64,000 bases of DNA from positions 62,001-126,000 of the forward strand of contig NZ_AUMW01000010.1 of assembly GCF_000430885.1 (NCBI RefSeq), written 5' to 3'. The notes under the pieces are model-generated. The model saw only the letters and a program-made list of their open reading frames with translations. It was not told the DNA's origin and did no database searches. Origin of the DNA: Desulfotruncus alcoholivorax DSM 16058. GTDB taxonomy: Bacteria > Bacillota > Desulfotomaculia > Desulfotomaculales > Desulfallaceae. Every line of letters starts with the position of its first letter. Position 1 is the stretch's first letter. This document shows, one piece after another, positions 43,153 to 51,556 of this stretch. A program made the translations under genes and the position numbers.

Positions 43153-45037
43153 AAGAAGCATAAATAGCACCCTTGGGACAGCGGGCCTCACAGGACCCGC
43201 ACTTTAAACATTTTTGCCGGTCGATAAAATATGGCCGGCCTTTTTGTTCGCCTTTAATTGCATCAGCAACACAAGCCTTGGCACAAAGCCCGCAGGATAC
43301 ACATTTTTCCTCATCTATGGTGTAATCCAGCAGAGCCCGGCACACCCCGGCGGGACACTTTTTATCTTTAATATGGGCAATATATTCGTCTCTAAAATAG
43401 TGGAGGGTGGATAACACCGGGTTAGGGGCTGTCATGCCAAGCCCGCAAAGTGAAGCGTCCTTGATTTCTGACCCTAATTCCTCAAGCGTTTCCAGGTCCT
43501 CCATTTGACCTTTACCTTTAGTTATGCGCTCCAGTATCTCAAGCATCCGCTTGGTGCCAACCCGGCAAGGGGTGCACTGGCCACAAGACTCATCCTGGCT
43601 GAAATGCAGGTAGAACCTGGCAATATCAACCATACAATCTGTTTCATCCATTACAATCAGGCCGCCTGATCCCATCATTGAGCCTTTTTCCTTCAATGAC
43701 TCGTAATCAATAGGTGTATCCAATAATTCCGCTGGAATACATCCTCCCGACGGGCCGCCCGTCTGGACCGCCTTGAACTTCCCGCCCCGGGGGATACCCC
43801 CGCCGATATCGAACACAATGGTACGCAGCGTCGTACCCATGGGAACTTCAATTAAGCCCGTGTTATTCACCTTTCCGGCCAGCGAAAAAACTTTGGTCCC
43901 TTTGCTCCCCTGCGTCCCAATAGAAGAATACCATTCCGGCCCGTAACGCAGTATTAATGGAATATTGGCAAAGGTTTCAACATTATTTAATAATGTAGGC
44001 ATACCCCACAAACCGCACTGTGCGGGATAAGGGGGACGGGGGCCCGGTTCACCGCGCAGGCCTGCCGCAGAGCGAAGCAGGGCGGTCTCCTCCCCGCAAA
44101 CAAACGCTCCCGCGCCTAAACGCAAATCCAGGTCGAAATCAAACCCTGAGCCCAAAATATTTGGTCCCAAAAGTCCATGAGCCCTGGCCTGGTCTACGGC
44201 CTTTTCCAGCCTGTCTACCGCAATCGGATATTCAGCCCTGACATAAATATAACCTTGTTGCGCTCCAATGCAGTAGCCGGCTATGGTCATAGCTTCAATT
44301 ACACTATGCGGGTCACCTTCCAGTATGCTCCGGTCCATAAAAGCGCCAGGGTCACCCTCATCGGCATTGCACACTACATATTTTTTAGCGCCATCAGCCG
44401 CGGCCGCTATAGACCATTTCTTACCCACGGGAAAACCGCCGCCACCCCGTCCCCTTAAGCCGGATGCTTCAATTGAATTGATTACATCTTCCGGGGTCCT
44501 GTTCAATAACACATCAGCCAGCGCAAAATATCCATCAACGGCTATATATTCGGCTATATCCTCCGGATTAATCAAGCCGCAATTTCTTAACACCACCCGG
44601 TTTTGGGCTTGAAAAAAGTGAATATCTGATTTTTGTTTTACCCTCTCACCTGTTTGTTTATCCCTGTAAAGCAGCCTGTCTACGACAGTTCCCGCTTTTA
44701 AATGCTTTTCTACAATTTCCTGAACATCTTCTTGCTCAACCAGGCAGTAGAACACATTTCCAGGATGAACATTAATTATCGGCCCCATTTTACAAAAGCC
44801 GGAGCACCCGGTTTTAATTATTTTGACTTGATGACTGAGCTTTGTTTTCTTAATATGTGTTTCCAGCTCTCTAAACAAATTCAGGCTGTCGGAGGAAGTG
44901 CATCCGGTCCCGGCGCAAACAAGCACGTGCTTTTTAACATTTTGTGGATCACCTTCCGGTAATCCACCTGTCCTAATTTTAATATCCTGCAGGTGGCTGT
45001 TCCTGATACTTTCCAGGTACTTCAGCGTATTTATCAA
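43151..45037 (-). CDS. NuoF/HndC-type NADH-binding flavoprotein
   Basis: 628 aa. N-terminal thioredoxin-like [2Fe-2S] domain (CAGTGCTSS...TGCSGFCKMGP), then the NuoF core with FMN/NADH loop GLRGRGGGGFPVGKKW, NADEGDPGAFMDR, CGEETALLRS, and the 4Fe-4S site DESCGQCTPCRVG, ending in a two-cluster ferredoxin domain (CVSCGLCAKACV, CLKCGSCEARCP). This is the layout of the NADH module of NAD-linked or bifurcating hydrogenases. TTG at 45037 with GGAGG 9 nt upstream; it overlaps the NuoE-like gene by 59 nt. No catalytic (hydrogenase or formate dehydrogenase) subunit is adjacent. Confidence 0.93.
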   Translation of the reverse strand: MINTLKYLESIRNSHLQDIKIRTGGLPEGDPQNVKKHVLVCAGTGCTSSDSLNLFRELETHIKKTKLSHQVKIIKTGCSGFCKMGPIINVHPGNVFYCLVEQEDVQEIVEKHLKAGTVVDRLLYRDKQTGERVKQKSDIHFFQAQNRVVLRNCGLINPEDIAEYIAVDGYFALADVLLNRTPEDVINSIEASGLRGRGGGGFPVGKKWSIAAAADGAKKYVVCNADEGDPGAFMDRSILEGDPHSVIEAMTIAGYCIGAQQGYIYVRAEYPIAVDRLEKAVDQARAHGLLGPNILGSGFDFDLDLRLGAGAFVCGEETALLRSAAGLRGEPGPRPPYPAQCGLWGMPTLLNNVETFANIPLILRYGPEWYSSIGTQGSKGTKVFSLAGKVNNTGLIEVPMGTTLRTIVFDIGGGIPRGGKFKAVQTGGPSGGCIPAELLDTPIDYESLKEKGSMMGSGGLIVMDETDCMVDIARFYLHFSQDESCGQCTPCRVGTKRMLEILERITKGKGQMEDLETLEELGSEIKDASLCGLGMTAPNPVLSTLHYFRDEYIAHIKDKKCPAGVCRALLDYTIDEEKCVSCGLCAKACVADAIKGEQKGRPYFIDRQKCLKCGSCEARCPKGAIYAS

Positions 45038-45533
45038 CAGGCTTCACCTCCGCAAATTTTTTGCACGCCCTCAATAGCTTTGGCACATCTTTTCTAGTTA
45101 CCTTACCGTGTACATCATCATTAATGGTCAGCACCGGCGCCAGACCGCAGGCCCCGATACACCTGGTGCTTTTCACGGTAAAAAGCCCGTCTTCAGTGGT
45201 ACTGTTCTCATTTAAGTTCAACAATGACCTGAGGTCGTCCAATATATTTTGCGCACCCTGCACGTAACACGCCGTACCGGTGCATACATTTATGGTAAAC
45301 TTCCCTTTTGGTTCAGTTGTAAATAAAGAGTAAAACGTAACCACACCATTTACTTCGCTAACAGGAATACCCATCTTACCCGCGATATAAGTCTGAACTT
45401 CTTCCGGCAAGTAGCCGAAAATATCTTGTGCGCCTTGTAAAACCTTGATTAACTGCCCTTTTTCTTCTGAATAATCACCTATAAGCCTGTCCAGCGCGAT
45501 AAATTTTTCATTATGATCATTAATATCTTTCAT
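44979..45533 (-). CDS. NuoE/HndA-type [2Fe-2S] subunit
   Basis: 184 aa thioredoxin-like electron-transfer subunit. Cluster cysteines CTGTAC (Cys-x4-Cys) and CIGACG; upstream helical domain LIKVLQGAQDIFGYLPEEV and GVVTFYSLFTTEPKGK are standard. ATG at 45533 has AGAGGTGA 8 nt upstream; a longer frame reading overlaps the divergent gene and lacks an SD. Partner of the NuoF-like protein. Confidence 0.94.
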   Translation of the reverse strand: MKDINDHNEKFIALDRLIGDYSEEKGQLIKVLQGAQDIFGYLPEEVQTYIAGKMGIPVSEVNGVVTFYSLFTTEPKGKFTINVCTGTACYVQGAQNILDDLRSLLNLNENSTTEDGLFTVKSTRCIGACGLAPVLTINDDVHGKVTRKDVPKLLRACKKFAEVKPVDKYAEVPGKYQEQPPAGY

Positions 45534-45594
45534 GAATATCACCTCTTTAATTTGGCAATACTTACCTAAAACAGGTATATCATGGAGGTTGTAA

Positions 45595-46521
45595 ATGCTT
45601 GACGACAAATTGGTGAATTTTTTTATGCAAGACCCACCCCAAGACGGGCGTACCCGTTTGGCCAGCGCAATAGATTTTGTTTTGACAAATTTATTTCTCT
45701 GGTTTATTACTATCTTGGCAATTCATCTTTTGCACCTTGAAAATACAATACTCACTATAATGATTACCTTTTTATTATTAATGGAAACACTGGCGATAGC
45801 CTTTATCAAAAGGCAAAGGATTAAAAAGCTAAAAACACACAGAAACGTTTGGTACTCTGCAAAACAATGCCAAAAAAATATAAAAAGTATGGTGCTGAAA
45901 AAAGATTTTATTATCTTCTCAAAAGAACTATTGGAAGCTTCCGCACCTTTTGAAAACCTGCATATAGCAGCTGATGATAATACCTGTGTGGACCTGTCCG
46001 GCTTTTTACATGGAAGCCCTGTCGGTATCATGTGCCTGAATTCCGAAGCAGAAAATCATAAAATAAACTCGGGACAAATTAAAACTTTTTTGGAGGAAAT
46101 CAAACTATTAGGTTATCAAAAGGGAATTATCCTGACATCAGGTTATTTTACGGAAGAAGCACGCCGGTTTGTCCGCCAAATGAAGGGCAGAGTTAAAATT
46201 TATCTTTTAGATCATTTTGCAGTCTTGCGTATGGCCAAAAAAACCGGACATCCCATTTTCCCAAATATAGATTGGCAGGATGAAACGGACCATCATCTTA
46301 GCGGCATGGAAATGGCTAATTCCATCAAAGAGAATATACTGGCGTCCAGGAAAAGATCTTGCTGGTTTTCAATACTGGGCATTGCACTACTTGTTATTGC
46401 AACGCTTAATCATGGCCTGGTCAGTTTTATTTACCTGGGGTTTGGAATTATCAATCTATTCATCGGGATTACCGGGATTATTGTATCGTTTTTAAGACAG
46501 GAAGAACAAATATTTAGCTAG
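45595..46521 (+). CDS. Membrane protein with degenerate Mrr/restriction-endonuclease-like domain
   Basis: 308 aa. Two N-terminal helices (about 30-75), a cytoplasmic domain (about 85-235) and two C-terminal helices. The central domain, with KTFLEEIKLLGYQKGIILTSGYFTEEARRFVRQM, has the beta-alpha pattern of Mrr-like endonuclease-fold proteins, but the expected catalytic D..(E/Q)xK is not visible (GIMCLNSEAEN at that place), so nuclease activity is doubtful. SD GGAGGTTG. Not recognised beyond this. Confidence 0.65.
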   Translation: MLDDKLVNFFMQDPPQDGRTRLASAIDFVLTNLFLWFITILAIHLLHLENTILTIMITFLLLMETLAIAFIKRQRIKKLKTHRNVWYSAKQCQKNIKSMVLKKDFIIFSKELLEASAPFENLHIAADDNTCVDLSGFLHGSPVGIMCLNSEAENHKINSGQIKTFLEEIKLLGYQKGIILTSGYFTEEARRFVRQMKGRVKIYLLDHFAVLRMAKKTGHPIFPNIDWQDETDHHLSGMEMANSIKENILASRKRSCWFSILGIALLVIATLNHGLVSFIYLGFGIINLFIGITGIIVSFLRQEEQIFS

Positions 46522-46673
46522 TTTTTATCATTAAACCACCTGTTATATTCAACTATGTAATTCCAACCACGACGGCTGCAAATGGAAACGCCCTGAAAAA
46601 CATAATCGCGTGCAGATGCCAGATCACTGTCAATTAATGGCCTTAAATGATCATTTATATCCGTGTCCTGCAT
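46518..46673 (-). CDS. Small protein, 51 aa
   Basis: A short minus-strand gene: ATG at 46673 with GAGGTGA 6 nt upstream, 51 sense codons, TAG stop overlapping the convergent gene by 4 nt. The product begins MQDTDINDHLRPLIDSDL and contains a Cys/Arg/Trp segment (VSICSRRGWNYIVEYNRWF). A promoter fits upstream: -35 TTGAAT (46729-46724) and -10 TATAAA (46705-46700) with an 18-bp spacer. Function unknown. Confidence 0.65.
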   Translation of the reverse strand: MQDTDINDHLRPLIDSDLASARDYVFQGVSICSRRGWNYIVEYNRWFNDKN

Positions 46674-46750
46674 TTTCTTCACCTCAAAGAATTATTGCTT
46701 TTATATTGCTTATATTGCTCAAAATTCAATCTGTTATAATTCAGCAAAAT

Positions 46751-46777
46751 AAAAATTCCGGATTAACCGGAATTTTT
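46751..46777 (-). terminator. Terminator of the two-component operon (bidirectional shape)
   Basis: Perfect 11-bp stem (46751-46761 with 46767-46777, loop ATTAA), T-rich on both strands. It lies 59 nt after the kinase stop on the minus strand. Confidence 0.8.
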
Positions 46778-46835
46778 ATTTTCATTCATCCTGCTTCTTT
46801 AATCATCTTGCTTCTTCAAGCGTTATTGCCAAACT

Positions 46836-48059
46836 TTAAACCTTGTTTTTAAGCATGACCCAAAAGGTTGTTCCTTGTCCGGGGTCACTTTTCACCTTTA
46901 TTGATCCGTGGTGCTCTTTAACTATCCAATCAGCAATGGAAAGCCCCAATCCCGTACCGGTAGCCTTATTGGACCTGGCGTTGTCCACCTGGTAAAAACG
47001 CTCAAAAATTTTATCAATGTGTTCATGCTCTATTCCCCGGCCCGTGTCCGAAACAATTATTTCAGCGGTGGAGCCGTTGCTTTTCAATTGTAATTCAACT
47101 TGCCCGCCCGCCGGGGTGTGTTTGAGAGCGTTATCAAGTAAAATAACAACCAGCTGCTTAATTCTGTTTTCATCCCCGTAAAACTCCACCTGAGCGGATA
47201 AGTCTATTATAAATTTTACACCTTGAGCATCTGCGACGGGAATGATAGGTTTAGCAGCATCGTATATCGCCCTGTCCAGCTGAAAGCGCCGCATTTCCAG
47301 TATTTGTTGTTCCGAATCAACCCTGGCGAGAAAAAGTAGATCTTCAACCAGCTTAACTATATGCTGCAATTCAATTCTAATATTTTCCAGCCAGATTTCC
47401 TGCTCCTTAACAGTTTCCTCGGGATTACCCATAACCAATTCCAGGTTGGTTTGTATAACCGCAAGCGGCGTACGCAGCTCATGCGACGCGTCCGCCACAA
47501 AATCCCTTTGTCTCTGCCAGGATTTTTTTATAGGAACCAAAGCCCGGTCCGCTAAAAATAAGCTGCCATAAAGCGCCAATGCCATCAATACTATACCGGC
47601 CAAAAACAGGGCTCCTAAAAGAAAGCCCAGCAATTCAATTTCTCGCGCAACATTGGCGAAAACCAGAACAAAACCACCTGGCTCACGCTGGAGGTGAACT
47701 TTGATGAAGGTAAAAGTGCGGTCATCAATTATTAACGAGCCCTTATCCGCTTTACTCTTAACCGCCTTTTGCACCAACCGGGGCAAGTGGTCTTTTTCCT
47801 TGGCGGGTATCGACGAAGTCTTTACTATCTTTCCTGAGCTGTCGGTTTCAATAAAAAAGTATTTATAGTTATCATATTGAAATACTTCATTATACGATCT
47901 TGAAACCACCTTGGAGGCAATATTATCCATTAACTGCTCCGACTGGCCGAATATCTCGTAGCGCATAAAGAAATAGGTGCTTATAACAAACAGTGCCAAA
48001 AGAGTCACCATAATCAATGCATTCGACAGCGTAAGCCTAAATCTCAATTTGCGCAGCAT
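46836..48059 (-). CDS. Sensor histidine kinase (HisKA, two membrane helices)
   Basis: 407 aa. Helices at about 8-30 and 145-170 enclose an extracytoplasmic sensor segment. HisKA with phospho-His in FVADASHELRTPLAVIQTNLE, then HATPase boxes NALKHTPAGG, DTGRGIEHEHIDKIFERFYQVD and GTGLGLSIADWIV. ATG at 48059 overlaps the response regulator stop (TGATG). Signal unknown; adjacency to the lipid/glycan cluster suggests envelope stress or phosphate. Confidence 0.93.
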   Translation of the reverse strand: MLRKLRFRLTLSNALIMVTLLALFVISTYFFMRYEIFGQSEQLMDNIASKVVSRSYNEVFQYDNYKYFFIETDSSGKIVKTSSIPAKEKDHLPRLVQKAVKSKADKGSLIIDDRTFTFIKVHLQREPGGFVLVFANVAREIELLGFLLGALFLAGIVLMALALYGSLFLADRALVPIKKSWQRQRDFVADASHELRTPLAVIQTNLELVMGNPEETVKEQEIWLENIRIELQHIVKLVEDLLFLARVDSEQQILEMRRFQLDRAIYDAAKPIIPVADAQGVKFIIDLSAQVEFYGDENRIKQLVVILLDNALKHTPAGGQVELQLKSNGSTAEIIVSDTGRGIEHEHIDKIFERFYQVDNARSNKATGTGLGLSIADWIVKEHHGSIKVKSDPGQGTTFWVMLKNKV

Positions 48060-48727
48060 CACATCTTCTTTAAGCAATAGCCGACACCCCGGATTGTTTC
48101 AATAAATATATCTTTAAATGTTAGTTTTTTACGTAAATAATGGATATAAATTTCTACATTACCCATTTCCACATTCGAGTCCAAACCCCAGACCCTGTCC
48201 AATATCTGTTCTTTTGTTATAACTTGCCCGGCATTGCGCATTAAAAGTTCAAGCAGCATTGATTCTTTTAGGGTAAGTTTTATGGTTTTTTCCTCCTTGG
48301 TCACTTCGCAGCGCAGTGGATCAAGATTCAATCCGTAGGCTGAAACTATCTCTCCTTTTAGCTGTACGCTTCTTCTGCGTCCCAGGGCCCTGATCCTGGC
48401 CAGCAACTCCCCTGTGGAAAAAGGTTTAATTAAGTAATCGTCAGCCCCGGCGTCCAGTCCTTCAATTCTGTCGGTAACGGAGTCTTTGGCAGTCAGTAAA
48501 AGAACCGGCGTGCTGATTCCCTGACTGCGGATTTCTTTCAGAATTTGAACGCCCTCTTTATGCGGCAGCATACGGTCAAGGATGATTAAATCGTAAACTC
48601 CCGTCTCAGCCATGGCCTGGCCGGACTCTCCATCATAAGCGGTATCGATCCCATACTTATTTTTTTTAAGTATATACGCAAGCGCGTCGGCAAGCTTTTG
48701 TTCATCCTCAACCAGCAGTATTCTCAC
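48059..48727 (-). CDS. OmpR-family response regulator
   Basis: 222 aa. Receiver with D51 (LIILDRMLPHKEG) and K in LIKPFSTGELLAR; C-terminal winged helix (LTLKESMLLELLMRNAGQVITKEQILDRVWG). GTG at 48727 follows GGGGTGG by about 6 nt; the earlier GTG at 48742 lacks an SD. Transcribed away from the PAP2 gene, with repeats of its probable DNA target in the shared intergenic region. Confidence 0.95.
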   Translation of the reverse strand: MRILLVEDEQKLADALAYILKKNKYGIDTAYDGESGQAMAETGVYDLIILDRMLPHKEGVQILKEIRSQGISTPVLLLTAKDSVTDRIEGLDAGADDYLIKPFSTGELLARIRALGRRRSVQLKGEIVSAYGLNLDPLRCEVTKEEKTIKLTLKESMLLELLMRNAGQVITKEQILDRVWGLDSNVEMGNVEIYIHYLRKKLTFKDIFIETIRGVGYCLKKM

Positions 48728-48742
48728 CGAAAACCACCCCAC

Positions 48743-49131
48743 GAATATGATAACCTATGGTTTCTAGATAAAACACGCTTAAATCAATTTCATTTTCCTA
48801 TGAGCTGAAAAATTATCACTAAAGCATGACGGCGGGGGACTACCGTCGGGGCAAAGCCCGCGCAATGATAAATAAAAATGTCTCAAGTTCCAAATAATAG
48901 TTTGTAAAAAAGGTCATTAAAAAATGTTATGGTACAGCTAGCTGTTAATAGGATAAACCTTGATTCTTAAAACTTCCTTAAAATTTTATTTGTTTTTCAT
49001 TTTCAAAGACAATTTTAAGCTTTTCCCTTTATACTAAACCAAGGTAATACCAGTTTTAAGCAACTGCGTTCAAACAGCTGCCAGTATTCGGCCGGAACAT
49101 TACCGGCAACTATAAGCGGTGGTGAGCAACA
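48743..49131. other. 389-nt divergent regulatory region
   Basis: No ORF with an SD. Contains two hairpins (GACGG...CCGTC and GGGC-AAA-GCCC near 48827-48862) of unknown meaning, and the CTTAAAA repeats and promoter listed separately. Confidence 0.6.
48966..49035 (+). promoter_or_regulatory. OmpR-type direct repeats and promoter for the PAP2 cluster
   Basis: CTTAAAA occurs at 48966-48972 and 48977-48983, exactly 11 bp apart, with an inverted third copy at 49011-49019 (AATTTTAAG). A promoter fits downstream: weak -35 AGACAA (49007-49012), 17-bp spacer, -10 TATACT (49030-49035). The 11-bp period is that of OmpR/PhoB-type binding sites. Confidence 0.55.
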
Positions 49132-49809
49132 ATGAACCGGCAGGCCTTTTTAATTCTGCCAAAGGCAACATGGATATTGACAATACCCTTGCTGGGCCTT
49201 GTCTATGCCCGGCTCAATCATAACAACGGACATGTCTACAGCCTTGTTACTTCATTAGACGGGCTCATACCCCTTTGTACCTATTTCGTCGTTCCATATA
49301 TCCTGTGGTACGGCCTGTCAGCCTGTATATTATTTTGGTTTTTGTTGAAAAATGAAAGGCTTTACTATAATGCTATAACCTCAATCAATATAGGTATCAT
49401 AATTTGCCTGTTTATTTATTTCTTTTTCCAGACAACCGTGGTCAGGCCGGCAGTTCAAGGACAGGACATTTTCTCGCAGCTTACCAATTTTGTTTATCAT
49501 ATGGATAAACCTTATAATGCCTTCCCCAGCATCCATGTTTTGACATGTTATGTAATTTATTTAAGCTGTAAGCGTGCCAGGGTATACGGCCGTAATATTT
49601 CCCTGTTGATTCAGGGGGTAACCATACTGGTTGCCATATCAACGCTTTTTTTAAAGCAGCATACTTTGTTGGACATAGGGGGAGGCATATTTATCGGCGG
49701 AATAATTTTAAATGTAATTGAATATTTGGAGAAAAACCCAACGAGCAAGCGCATTGTGCAGTACGTCAGAAATTTGGCTGTTCTGCAAGGCAGATCTCCA
49801 TGCCGCTAA
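49132..49809 (+). CDS. PAP2-superfamily membrane phosphatase/transferase
   Basis: 225 aa, about six helices. Phosphatase motifs in the inositolphosphotransferase-like arrangement: RPAVQG, NAFPSIHVLTCYV (catalytic His) and STLFLKQHTLLDIGGG (second His and Asp). Probably acts on a lipid phosphate. ATG with GGTGGTGAG upstream. First gene of the cluster downstream of the CTTAAAA repeats. Confidence 0.85.
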   Translation: MNRQAFLILPKATWILTIPLLGLVYARLNHNNGHVYSLVTSLDGLIPLCTYFVVPYILWYGLSACILFWFLLKNERLYYNAITSINIGIIICLFIYFFFQTTVVRPAVQGQDIFSQLTNFVYHMDKPYNAFPSIHVLTCYVIYLSCKRARVYGRNISLLIQGVTILVAISTLFLKQHTLLDIGGGIFIGGIILNVIEYLEKNPTSKRIVQYVRNLAVLQGRSPCR

Positions 49810-49816
49810 ACGTGGC

Positions 49817-49882
49817 AGGATGAAAAATAGATTCAGCAGGCAGGTTGATCCGTGTTACCCGGAGCAAGCGGAACATTGCAGG
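49817..49882 (+). other. Conserved ~65-nt element, copy B (upstream of divergent PAP2 gene)
   Basis: Second copy of the element at 25695-25760. In this copy the ATG at 49820 opens a 28-codon frame (MKNRFSRQVDPCYPEQAEHC, then eight more residues) ending at TAA 49904-49906, but AGG lies directly against the ATG and is not a good SD. In copy A the same frame is broken between DP and PEQA. Confidence 0.6.
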
Positions 49883-49937
49883 CTGTATTTGAAAAGATAT
49901 TGCTAACTACTTAATTTTATGGCAAGGGGTGAAACAA

Positions 49938-50381
49938 ATGAATATCTTGTTGCCATCCGGTGTAAACTTGCTGGAAAATCTATTGCCAGTTGCAGGGTGC
50001 AGCCTGGCGACCAGCCAGGGGTTAAAATTTTTACTGGCCTTCCGAAAAGGTAGAACTTTTTCCTTGCACCATTTAATGGAGCCGGGCGGGATGCCCAGTT
50101 CCCATGCTGCCCTGGTCAGCTCACTGGCCACAACTATGGGCCTACTATACGGCTGGGCATCTCCATACTTTCAACTGGCAGCTGTGTTCGGCTGCATCGT
50201 CATTTACGATGCGATAACTTTACGCCGTGCGGTGGGGGAACATGCCCGGCATATTAATATGATCCATTGCAGGGATCAAGGGTTCTCCGGGAACCGGCTG
50301 CCGGAAAAACTGGGCCACACGCCACTGGAAGTTACCATCGGGATTTTAATCGGTGTGCTGATAACCTTGACTTTTATCTAA
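49938..50381 (+). CDS. Divergent PAP2 family protein (DUF212)
   Basis: 147 aa, about four helices, with GGMPSSHAALVSSLA and IVIYDAITLRRAVGEHA, the signature of the divergent PAP2/DUF212 group (YuiD-like). Predicted acid phosphatase or vanadium peroxidase-related; actual substrate unknown. ATG at 49938 has AAGGGGTG 6 nt upstream. 14 nt before the glycosyltransferase. Confidence 0.87.
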   Translation: MNILLPSGVNLLENLLPVAGCSLATSQGLKFLLAFRKGRTFSLHHLMEPGGMPSSHAALVSSLATTMGLLYGWASPYFQLAAVFGCIVIYDAITLRRAVGEHARHINMIHCRDQGFSGNRLPEKLGHTPLEVTIGILIGVLITLTFI

Positions 50382-50395
50382 AGGGGACGGTATTG

Positions 50396-51556
50396 ATGCA
50401 AAATCTAAAAGTCTTGATTTTTTCATCCACTTTTGGAGCGGGTCACGTGCGGGCGGCGGAGGCCGTGATAGAAGCTCTGGAACAAAAAGTGCCCGGGGTA
50501 CAGATTGCCCACCTGGATTGCGGAGCCATTATCAGCAGGTTTTTTAATTCCGTTATAAAAAGCACTTATATCGGTATGCTCAAGTACACTCCAAAGCTGT
50601 GGGGCAAATTTTATTATAACACTTCCAAAATGCAGCCGGATTCGGCTGTACAGCGTTTTTTAAACCAACTGGGACAGAAAGAGTTTGATAATTATATTCA
50701 GTCTTTTCAACCGGATTTAATTATCTGCACTTATCCCACGGTAGCGGGAGTTTTAGCCCAGTTACGGTTAAAAGGGGTTCTAAACATCCCGCTGGCAACC
50801 GTAATTACTGATTATAGTGTGCACAGCCAATGGATTCACCGGGGAGTAGATTTGTACCTGGTAGGCTGCCCCGACGTTTATCAAGGACTGGTGGCCAGGG
50901 GTATTAATCCCGGCCGTATTTGCATTACCGGGATTCCCGTCAGCCCCAGGTTTGAAAATCCAATGAACAGGCAGGCAATTGCCGCCAAATTAGGGCTACA
51001 GCCGGACCGCCCCACGGTTTTGATTATGGGCGGTGCTTACGGTGTTTTGCCTAATATCAAACAAATATGCCGGACCTTTGCGGGCTCTGCCTTGCCGGTT
51101 CAGCTAATAGTGGTTTGCGGGCGGAACCGAAAGCTGTATAAATCATTGGAAGACGTGCAACAGACCTTTCCCGGCCGTGTTATTTGCCTGGGTTACGTAA
51201 ATAATGTTGAGGAGTTTATGGCGGTATCAGACGTTATGATTTCTAAAGCCGGAGGTTTGACAGTGTCCGAGGCTTTAACCATGCGACTGCCCCAGTTGAT
51301 CTTCAAGCCCATACCGGGACAGGAAGAGGACAATGCTATCTATATTAATAAAACCGGCGCAGGAAGAATAGTCCATACCCTGGAGGGACTGAAAGAAAAT
51401 TTACAATACCTGCTGGAAAATCCAGAGGTCAGGGAAGAAATGCGGCGGGCGGCGGCCCTTGCCGTGCCGGGGCATGCTTCCGAAAAGGCTGTGGAACACC
51501 TGTTAGAGCTGGCCGATAAGCACCAAAACAAAACAACGGCCAGGATGATCGTATGA
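50396..51556 (+). CDS. Diacylglycerol glucosyltransferase-like protein (UgtP/YpfP, GT28)
   Basis: 386 aa. MGDG_synth N-terminal domain (FSSTFGAGHVRAAEAV) and GT28 C-terminal domain (GGAYGVLPNIKQI, VISKAGGLTVSEAL, PGQEEDNAIYI). This family transfers glucose or galactose from UDP-sugar to diacylglycerol, making glycolipid and teichoic-acid anchors. ATG at 50396 with AAGGGGA upstream; a much longer reading overlaps the previous gene without an SD. Overlaps the MFS gene by 4 nt. Confidence 0.87.
   Translation: MQNLKVLIFSSTFGAGHVRAAEAVIEALEQKVPGVQIAHLDCGAIISRFFNSVIKSTYIGMLKYTPKLWGKFYYNTSKMQPDSAVQRFLNQLGQKEFDNYIQSFQPDLIICTYPTVAGVLAQLRLKGVLNIPLATVITDYSVHSQWIHRGVDLYLVGCPDVYQGLVARGINPGRICITGIPVSPRFENPMNRQAIAAKLGLQPDRPTVLIMGGAYGVLPNIKQICRTFAGSALPVQLIVVCGRNRKLYKSLEDVQQTFPGRVICLGYVNNVEEFMAVSDVMISKAGGLTVSEALTMRLPQLIFKPIPGQEEDNAIYINKTGAGRIVHTLEGLKENLQYLLENPEVREEMRRAAALAVPGHASEKAVEHLLELADKHQNKTTARMIV

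Noticed and set aside
45534-45608. Longer NuoE-like start giving 209 aa
   Set aside because: It would overlap the divergent gene's SD, and the ATG at 45533 has a much better SD.
46610-46852. 80-codon plus-strand ORF
   Set aside because: It lies antisense to the 51-aa gene and across a terminator, without SD.
48820-48866. Possible cyclic-di-GMP riboswitch (GGGCAAAGCCC-like hairpins)
   Set aside because: Only isolated hairpins; the conserved GEMM junction and tetraloop-receptor features are missing.
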